The translations under genes were made by a program, and so were the position numbers. Source: an uncultured Opitutia bacterium (GTDB lineage Bacteria; Verrucomicrobiota; Verrucomicrobiia; Opitutales; Opitutaceae). Taken from it: a stretch of DNA of 36,636 bases. Each line of letters begins with the position of its first letter. Positions within the stretch are counted from its first letter, which is position 1. The notes beneath the pieces were generated by a model, which was given only the letters and a program-made list of their open reading frames with translations, searched no databases and was not told the origin of the DNA. The stretch is taken from contig CAIKHO010000075.1 of the NCBI GenBank assembly GCA_903827245.1, positions 1-36,636 of the forward strand, given 5' to 3'. Below, piece after piece: positions 31,601 through 36,636 of the stretch.

Positions 31601-33619
31601 GTGAACGCCCCTCTGTCCACCGCGCGCAAGCTGCCACCCGCACTGGTGACCGCGCTCGTGACCCTGCTGCTTGCGTTGCAGTGGTGGATGGGGGTTTCGG
31701 CCACGGAGGAGATTTGCTCGACGTCGGACGAACTCGCCCACGTGACCGGCGGCCTGTCCTACTGGAAATTCCAGGACTTCCGCCTTCAGCCCGAGAACGG
31801 CAACCTGCCCCAGCGGATTGCCGCCCTGCCGTGGTTGCTGGCGGGCGCTCGCATGGACACGACCAATGCGAAGCCGTGGGGAACCTCGAACGTGTGGATC
31901 GTCGGTCACCAGCTTTTCTATGAGAGCGGCAACAACACCGACTACCTCCTGCTGCTCTCGCGCGCCACGATCGCGTTGACCGGGGTGGGACTAGGCCTGC
32001 TGATCTTTGCGTGGTCGCGCAGCCTGTGGGGTGACACCGGCGGCATCGTCTCGCTGGGGCTCTATACGTTTTGTCCCAACTTTCTCGCCAATGCCCCGCT
32101 CGCCACGTCGGACGTGACGATGACCCTCGGGCTGCTGGCGTCGTGCTGGGCCTTCTGGCGGCAGACGCGCCGGCTCGACTGGAAGACGGGGCTGGTGAGC
32201 GTGGGCGTTGTCGCCATGACCAGCGCAGCAAAACTCTCGTTCGTCGGACTGCTGCCGATGTTCGGGCTGATGATCGCCGCCCGGCTCTGGTCGGACGAAC
32301 CGTTGATCGTCGCCCTGGGCCGGGTCCGCACGATCACCGCCCGGCGGGGAAAACTCCGGGTCTTCACCCTGGTGGTGCTGGTGCACGCGGTGGCCATGTG
32401 GATCGCGATCTGGGCCTGCTTCGATTTCCGCTACTCGGCAGTCGGGCCCGGCATGCCGGCACAGGTCCAGTTTTTTGCCGCATGGGAGATCGTGATGCCG
32501 GCGCATGGCTTCTGGCATTATTTTTTCACCTTCACCCGGTCAGTCCACCTGCTGCCCGAGGCCTTCCTGCAGGGCTTCGCCTACTTTCTCTACGCCGCGG
32601 CCGAACGTGGCGCCTTTCTCAACGGTGACTATTCGAACACCGGCTGGGTGCAGTTTTTTCCGTATGCGTTCCTGGTCAAGACACCCTGGCCGCAGCTCCT
32701 TGCCTTTGCCCTCGCGGGGGGCACGGCGGCGGCGGCCTGGTGGGCGGCCGCCCGGAAACACGCCTTGTGGACCCGGCTCACCGGCGATCTCCATCGCGTC
32801 GCCCCACTCGTCATTTTGTTTGCGGTTTACTGGGCCTTCTCGCTGACCAGCCATTTGAACATCGGACTGCGCCATATCCTGCCAACTTATCCCGTGCTCT
32901 TCATCGGCGCGGGATTGCTCGCCCGGCCAGCGGCGCGGCGCTGGGTCGCCAGGGTGGCAATCGCGCTGGTGCTTTGGCTCGCCGCCGAGTCCGTCAACAT
33001 CCGGCCGCACTATCTTGCTTACTTCAATCCTCTCGCCGGCGGGCCGGAAAACGGCTGGCGCCACCTCGTGGACAGCTCGCTCGACTGGGGCCAGGATCTG
33101 CCCGGGCTCGCGACCTGGCTGCGGCACGAGCGCCGGCCCGGCGAAGAGGCCTATGTGTCCTATTCCGGCAGCGGCGACTTCGAGTACGAAGGGATCCGGG
33201 CGCGTGAGCTCGCCTTTGTCTACAACTTCGACAAGCCGCGGAAATGGTTCGAACTCGGACCCGGCCTTTACTGCGTCGGCGCCACCATGCTGCAAAGTAC
33301 TTATAACGGCTGGCGCGGCCCCTGGACGCTGGAGAAGGAGCGGAATTACGTCGCCCTGCGCAGGATTCTGTCGACCGCCACTCCGGCCACGGCAACCGTC
33401 AAGGCCCTGCAGGAACGTGCCCAGCAGCTTTACACCCTCGACCAGCTGCGGATGGCGCGCCTGAGCCAATATCTCCGGTTGCGCCGGCCGGATGGAATCG
33501 TGGGCTACAGCATTTTTGTCTACCGCCTGAGCTCCGATGAGGTGCAAGCGGCGGCCTATGGTTCAATGGCGGATCTGGCCGCGGCGATGGAGCAGGCGAT
33601 CGGAAAGCATGGTGATTGA
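31601..33619 (+). CDS. GT39/PMT-like membrane glycosyltransferase
   Basis: 672 residues from a GTG at 31601. The clearest GT39/ArnT-like member here: after helix 1, TSDELAHVTGGLSYWKFQDF has Asp43-Glu44, followed by RLQPENGNLPQRIAALPWL; the ANAPLATSDVTMTLGLLASCWAF segment has the second conserved acidic site. More than ten helices, a lumenal-type loop with FLNGDYSNTGWVQFFPYAFLVKTPWPQLL, and a C-terminal soluble domain with DSSLDWGQDLPGLATWL, which is frequent in this bacterial GT39 group. It transfers a mannose-like sugar from polyprenyl phosphate to protein or glycan outside the membrane (family inference). Confidence 0.82.
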   Translation: MNAPLSTARKLPPALVTALVTLLLALQWWMGVSATEEICSTSDELAHVTGGLSYWKFQDFRLQPENGNLPQRIAALPWLLAGARMDTTNAKPWGTSNVWIVGHQLFYESGNNTDYLLLLSRATIALTGVGLGLLIFAWSRSLWGDTGGIVSLGLYTFCPNFLANAPLATSDVTMTLGLLASCWAFWRQTRRLDWKTGLVSVGVVAMTSAAKLSFVGLLPMFGLMIAARLWSDEPLIVALGRVRTITARRGKLRVFTLVVLVHAVAMWIAIWACFDFRYSAVGPGMPAQVQFFAAWEIVMPAHGFWHYFFTFTRSVHLLPEAFLQGFAYFLYAAAERGAFLNGDYSNTGWVQFFPYAFLVKTPWPQLLAFALAGGTAAAAWWAAARKHALWTRLTGDLHRVAPLVILFAVYWAFSLTSHLNIGLRHILPTYPVLFIGAGLLARPAARRWVARVAIALVLWLAAESVNIRPHYLAYFNPLAGGPENGWRHLVDSSLDWGQDLPGLATWLRHERRPGEEAYVSYSGSGDFEYEGIRARELAFVYNFDKPRKWFELGPGLYCVGATMLQSTYNGWRGPWTLEKERNYVALRRILSTATPATATVKALQERAQQLYTLDQLRMARLSQYLRLRRPDGIVGYSIFVYRLSSDEVQAAAYGSMADLAAAMEQAIGKHGD

Positions 33620-33733
33620 GTCGGAACGATCCCGTTGCCAAATCCGGCTTCGTGCCGTGAAGCTACGTCTGAAGAAATTCTGCTCCGGCGCGCGGGGTTG
33701 GCGCGCGAAACCGGATCGGCTTTGGATTTCCTA

Positions 33734-33829
33734 ATTTTTGGCCACTGATTGTACAAATAATGCCCAAAGGGCAGGAGTTGTCCGCATCCGATCCATTTGT
33801 GCCCATCGGTGTAATCAGTGGCGAAAAAT
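33734..33829. repeat. Long inverted repeat, family B (copy 2)
   Basis: Left arm 33734-33757 (ATTTTTGGCCACTGATTG) and right arm 33795-33829 (ATTTGTGCCCATCGGTGTAA, then TCAGTGGCGAAAAAT) are imperfect inverses. Right-arm words GTGCCCATC and AATCWGTGGC are shared with 8217-8296. It sits in the 397-bp gap 33620-34016 between two convergent GT39-like genes. Confidence 0.75.
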
Positions 33830-33888
33830 CCGGGATCCGAACTTGGTTTTGTGTTCGATCACAACTAATCTTCGTCCGGCCTAATCCC

Positions 33889-33901
33889 GGGGGGGGGGGG
33901 G
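33889..33901 (+). repeat. Homopolymer of 13 G
   Basis: A run of 13 G residues lies in non-coding sequence between convergent genes. No supported reading frame crosses it, so a phase-variation role is not apparent. Homopolymers of this size are also prone to assembly error. Confidence 0.9.
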
Positions 33902-33936
33902 CGACCCGCGCTGCAGTGCCCGCCGCCGTTTTGATC

Positions 33937-33967
33937 CAGCAGGTTGCAGTCAACTGCTGCGCTTTTT
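33937..33967 (+). terminator. Possible intrinsic terminator of the GT39-like gene
   Basis: CAGCAGGTTG-CAGT-CAACTGCTG forms a 9-bp stem with one bulged G and is followed by CGCTTTTT on the plus strand. It lies 318 bp past the stop at 33619, beyond the inverted repeat and the G run, which lowers confidence. Confidence 0.4.
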
Positions 33968-34016
33968 CGCCGGCCACCCTTCGCTACTGAATTCCAACCA
34001 ACGGCATGATGCCGGC

Positions 34017-35876
34017 TCAGGGCAGGAGCTTGAACCACCGGTCGAGCGCCTCGGCCTCGCTCTTCTTGACCGCTGATTTCATGTCGGGCGTAAGGGTCAC
34101 AGCCTTCCCGCGGCGGACCACCCATGCCTTCGCCTTTTCCTCGTCTATTGCCACCACGCGGCTGACACGGATCCGGTAGACGGGCGAGAACGTCCGCTCC
34201 GCGACCGGTTCCAGTTGAAAGCCATCGCCGAGGTCGTCGTCGACCGAGGGAAAATTGGTGCCGTGGTCAAAATCCGAGCCCATGCGCTGCACGACAAAGA
34301 AATGCCGGAACGTGTGATTCCGGAAATGGAAAAGATAGTTGTCCAGCCGGCCCGCCACCACGTCCACCGTGATGCTGGATTTGCGGTGGATGAACCATTG
34401 CAGGCCGGACCCGGTGTCGACCGCGAGGGCGGAATCGTCCCCCAGTGTATCGATGAAATCCGACAGCCAGGCATTGGTCCGGGCTGCAAAATTCTCCTGC
34501 GTATAACGGTGCATCGCGACGCTCGGCACCGTGAAGCCGAGGACAAAAAAGCCGGTGATCGCAATGAGCACGCGCCAGCGCGCCCGATTTCCGATCAGGC
34601 GCGGGTAAACGAACAAAAACGCAAGGACGAGCAGCAGGTGCGAGGGCAGGCTGAGCCGGCGGATGATCGGATCGTCAAATTGCCCCCAGAAATAGCACAG
34701 CATCAATACCGTGTGGACCAGGAGGCCGAGGATGAAGATGCAGAAGACCGCCTGGGCGGGCTGCGCCCGGAAGATGGCGCAATGCTCGCGATAAAGCGTC
34801 AGCACGAAAAATCCCACGCCGGCCACGCCCAGCAGCGTCACCAGGATTGAGTTGGGCTGGGTGCCGTCGGTGCACAGGAAATAATTCATCGCATGGCCGA
34901 CGTTGTCGTAGAAAAAGCGCGGGCTGAACGGCGTGTCCGCCCCGGGCCCGTCCGCCAGCTGCCACGAGGCGGCGGCCAGCTTGAACACGCTGAAATGCAG
35001 CGGCACGATCACGAGCAGCAGCGGCGCCACCATGACCGGCCAGGAGAGGTCGATGGCCCGGCGGCGCCACCACACGTAGAGAATCACGATGCCCACCGGC
35101 AGGATGAAGAGCGCCGACTCGTAACGGGTCTGGGCCAGCAAAATGCCGGACAGAATGAAGGCGCCTCCCCGGTCGGCATCCGGCCGCTCGGCGTAACGCA
35201 TCCCGAGCCACAGGGTGGCCAGGATCATCACGAGGTTGAGCAATTCAAAGCCGCTGCTGGCCACATTCTGGTGCACGAGCGGAATCGAGGCGATCAGCAG
35301 TACCGCGGCCACGCCCGCCGGCCAGCCGCCAAGGCGGCGACCGGTCAGGAAAACCAAGGCCATAAACACCACGGACAGCAGCGCGTTGAGCACAAATGCG
35401 TTGCCCACGCGGTAGCCCGTCAGGTCATGCATCAAGGAAAGCAGGAACGGGAAGAAAAGCGGCCGCTTGTCGACGTAGATGTGCAGCGCGGTGAAATTGC
35501 CCGCGAGGTCGTAGCCGCGGACCATCGCGGCCGCCTCGCGCTCGAAGTGCATGCGCATCGCCGTGTCCTGCAGCACCACCTCGTCCATCACGATTTTGAA
35601 CTCATGGCGCTCATGCACATGCAGGAATGCCGTCACACCCAGCACCAATGCCGCCGGCCAGACCCACACGCGCCAGTTCCGGGCGGCCGCCATGGCATCG
35701 TCCCGCAGGCTGCGCCAGAGACAGACCGCGAACAGGACCACCACCGCAAGGATCTGCCAGTAGCCGTACCTTTGGACCAGACCCACCGCCACCTCCGGGG
35801 CATGGCGAAAGCTGATAAAGCCGAAAACCACCGCCAAGGCGGCGATCAACCCAAAGAGAATGACTTTACGAAGCAT
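34017..35876 (-). CDS. GT39-like membrane glycosyltransferase next to the prepilin gene
   Basis: 619 residues. Two N-terminal helices (3-22, 40-55), a third (70-86), then a lumenal loop VHERHEFKIVMDEVVLQDTA with Asp98-Glu99, the GT39-type acidic pair, and NFTALHIYVDKRPLFFPFLLSLMHD, which is typical of the family. Further helices extend to about residue 470, followed by a soluble domain of about 150 residues. The start codon lies at the very end of the terminator T run that follows the prepilin gene, with no room for a Shine-Dalgarno, so expression may depend on readthrough or on a leaderless transcript. It transfers a lipid-linked sugar outside the membrane; the neighbouring pilin is a possible acceptor (inference). 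Confidence 0.78.
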   Translation of the reverse strand: MLRKVILFGLIAALAVVFGFISFRHAPEVAVGLVQRYGYWQILAVVVLFAVCLWRSLRDDAMAAARNWRVWVWPAALVLGVTAFLHVHERHEFKIVMDEVVLQDTAMRMHFEREAAAMVRGYDLAGNFTALHIYVDKRPLFFPFLLSLMHDLTGYRVGNAFVLNALLSVVFMALVFLTGRRLGGWPAGVAAVLLIASIPLVHQNVASSGFELLNLVMILATLWLGMRYAERPDADRGGAFILSGILLAQTRYESALFILPVGIVILYVWWRRRAIDLSWPVMVAPLLLVIVPLHFSVFKLAAASWQLADGPGADTPFSPRFFYDNVGHAMNYFLCTDGTQPNSILVTLLGVAGVGFFVLTLYREHCAIFRAQPAQAVFCIFILGLLVHTVLMLCYFWGQFDDPIIRRLSLPSHLLLVLAFLFVYPRLIGNRARWRVLIAITGFFVLGFTVPSVAMHRYTQENFAARTNAWLSDFIDTLGDDSALAVDTGSGLQWFIHRKSSITVDVVAGRLDNYLFHFRNHTFRHFFVVQRMGSDFDHGTNFPSVDDDLGDGFQLEPVAERTFSPVYRIRVSRVVAIDEEKAKAWVVRRGKAVTLTPDMKSAVKKSEAEALDRWFKLLP

Positions 35877-35906
35877 AAAAAAACCGCCCGCTTTTCAACG
35901 GGCGGT
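35876..35906 (-). terminator. Intrinsic terminator after the prepilin gene, abutting the next ATG
   Basis: An 8-bp stem (ACCGCCCG / CGGGCGGT, loop of 8) is followed on the minus strand by a run of T. The run ends in the ATG of the GT39-like gene (start at 35876), so terminator and start region share bases. Confidence 0.85.
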
Positions 35907-35927
35907 CCGATTTTGAAAACAAAAAAC

Positions 35928-36281
35928 TTACTGCATGTAGGTGAGCGTGCGGGCACCGGCAATGCCCGAGACGATGACCGGGTTGCCCTGGGTGAAGTTG
36001 AGGGGATAGGCCTCGTTCGCGACCGTGTTCAAGGCTTTCACGTAGGCCGAGGAACCAACCAAGTCCACAATGGCGGCGGTCGAGGTGCCGTTCTCAAGGA
36101 AGTACTGGTCGGCGGCGGCACCGAGCTGGCGCATGTTGTTCAACACAGCCTTGTCCTGGGAGCTCGAGCGCACCTTCTGGAAGGCGGGAATCGCCATCGC
36201 CGCCAGCAGGCCGATGATGACGACGACGATCATGATTTCGACAAGGGTAAACCCCTTGGTGGATTTGTTTATGGATTTCAT
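35928..36281 (-). CDS. Type IV pilin/pseudopilin-like prepilin
   Basis: 117 residues from the ATG at 36281; the open frame upstream to 36395 is AT-rich and lacks pilin features. Class III signal: short basic leader MKSINKSTKG cut after Gly10, then FTLVEIMIVVVIIGLLAAMA with Phe1 and Glu5 of the mature form in place. The rest is about 85 residues (IPAFQKVRSSSQDKAVLNNM, LGAAADQYFLENGTSTAA, then a C-terminal SGIAGARTLTYMQ), shorter than classical PilA and like the small pilin-type proteins common in Verrucomicrobiota. It is assembled in the envelope by T4P or T2SS-type machinery encoded elsewhere. A strong terminator follows; the stretch upstream is AT-rich, with no consensus promoter that I can defend. 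Confidence 0.9.
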   Translation of the reverse strand: MKSINKSTKGFTLVEIMIVVVIIGLLAAMAIPAFQKVRSSSQDKAVLNNMRQLGAAADQYFLENGTSTAAIVDLVGSSAYVKALNTVANEAYPLNFTQGNPVIVSGIAGARTLTYMQ

Positions 36282-36636
36282 GGGACTGATTATTGCTGAC
36301 CGATTATTTATGATATGCGCTGACAGTGACGATGAAGCGAATTGCAAATTTGTGGCAGTTACAAGTCTGGAGTAAGTAAAATTTTGGTTATTCAAAATTT
36401 ATGCGTCAGATTCTATTCCGGCTGCACTCCCATTTTGACGCTGCACGTTGAATTCTGGTACACAGCTGGAGGCCTTTTATGATGAAAATATTTAAGCTAA
36501 TTAAGAATAATCAGTTAAGGTAAGATTTAGGCCGCAGGTAACGGGAATTTATATGTCCGTGAGCTGAGGTGCGACACTATGCTCAAGTAAAAGTGTCATC
36601 GAAGCCTCTTACAACGTTCCTAGTTGGAATAGGTCA
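36282..36636. other. AT-rich segment upstream of the prepilin gene
   Basis: Base composition drops visibly compared with the rest of the window. It contains a GACACT / AGTGTC dyad near 36572-36596 and one short reading frame with a good ribosome-binding site (36479-36523). It probably includes the prepilin promoter. No gene of usual size is visible on either strand up to the window edge. Confidence 0.5.
36479..36523 (+). CDS. Possible 14-residue small ORF or leader peptide
   Basis: GGAGG (36468-36472) lies 6 nt before ATG (36479), and the frame reads MMKIFKLIKNNQLR then TAA. It is a basic, hydrophobic peptide. It is one of the few near-consensus Shine-Dalgarno sites in the window, which is its main support. 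It could be a chance match. Confidence 0.2.
   Translation: MMKIFKLIKNNQLR

Noticed and set aside
33760-33990. Plus frame of 76 codons crossing the G run, which would make the run a phase-variable site
   Set aside because: It starts in a palindromic repeat, has no ribosome-binding site and no protein-like features.
36330-36370. Sigma-54-like promoter for the prepilin gene (TGCCAC then TTTGCAA on the minus strand)
   Set aside because: The invariant GG is GC here and the spacing to the downstream GC is off by one, so it does not meet the consensus.
1-36636. CRISPR array, tRNA or rRNA genes
   Set aside because: The repeats are palindromic pairs at scattered sites, without regular spacers; I saw no tRNA cloverleaf or rRNA-like sequence.

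Overview
The window is a 36.6-kb piece of a GC-rich (roughly two-thirds G+C by eye) bacterial chromosome. Gene content points to the Verrucomicrobiota, probably an Opitutaceae-type organism (inference): a PL22-like propeller with a signal peptide, a cytochrome b562-like protein, a NamZ-type lipoprotein, a paired TIM-barrel isomerase and Gfo/Idh/MocA oxidoreductase, many GT-C membrane proteins and a short type IV-like prepilin. I found no rRNA, tRNA, CRISPR array, prophage or transposase gene. Almost none of the start codons has a recognisable Shine-Dalgarno sequence.

Positions 1-16,100 hold mostly single housekeeping and metabolic genes: a PL22-like propeller (-), cytochrome b562-like (-), dienelactone hydrolase (+), a six-repeat NHL propeller (+), a small membrane protein (+), two RNA 2'-O-methyltransferases (-; SpoU/YfiF-like and RlmM), an SDR oxidoreductase (-), two paralogous BON-domain proteins (+), two eroded gene tails, a glycerate kinase (+), a NamZ-like exo-muramidase lipoprotein (+), a sugar isomerase-like TIM barrel (+) and a Gfo/Idh/MocA oxidoreductase (+). 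Positions 16,100-19,000 carry msrB, xseA and a TVP38/VTT membrane protein, all on the minus strand; the last two overlap by 4 bp.

Positions 19,291-35,876 form an envelope-glycan region. Seven large polytopic membrane proteins of GT-C (GT39/ArnT/PMT-like) appearance sit with two GT2 enzymes of the polyprenyl-phosphate-sugar synthase type and one SAM methyltransferase. Most of the plus-strand genes are closely packed or overlap by 4-8 bp, so they are probably co-transcribed. The expected logic is that the GT2 enzymes load sugars onto polyprenyl phosphate and the GT-C enzymes transfer them outside the membrane. The last GT-C gene (-) lies directly downstream of a prepilin gene, from which it is separated only by a terminator hairpin. 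The final 350 bp, upstream of the prepilin gene, is markedly AT-rich.

The most striking non-coding feature is the density of intergenic palindromes, which fall into two classes. One is a set of about 14 short hairpins preceded by GTAG (or GTGG/GCAG), singly or as inverted pairs, which match the REP/BIME architecture recognised by RAYT (TnpA-REP) transposases. The other is a set of 75-170 bp imperfect inverted repeats of several sequence families; some families occur twice in the window. Almost every intergenic gap over 100 bp has at least one. One such element supplies the stop codon of the glycerate kinase gene, and a repeat-like stretch appears to be inserted in frame inside it.
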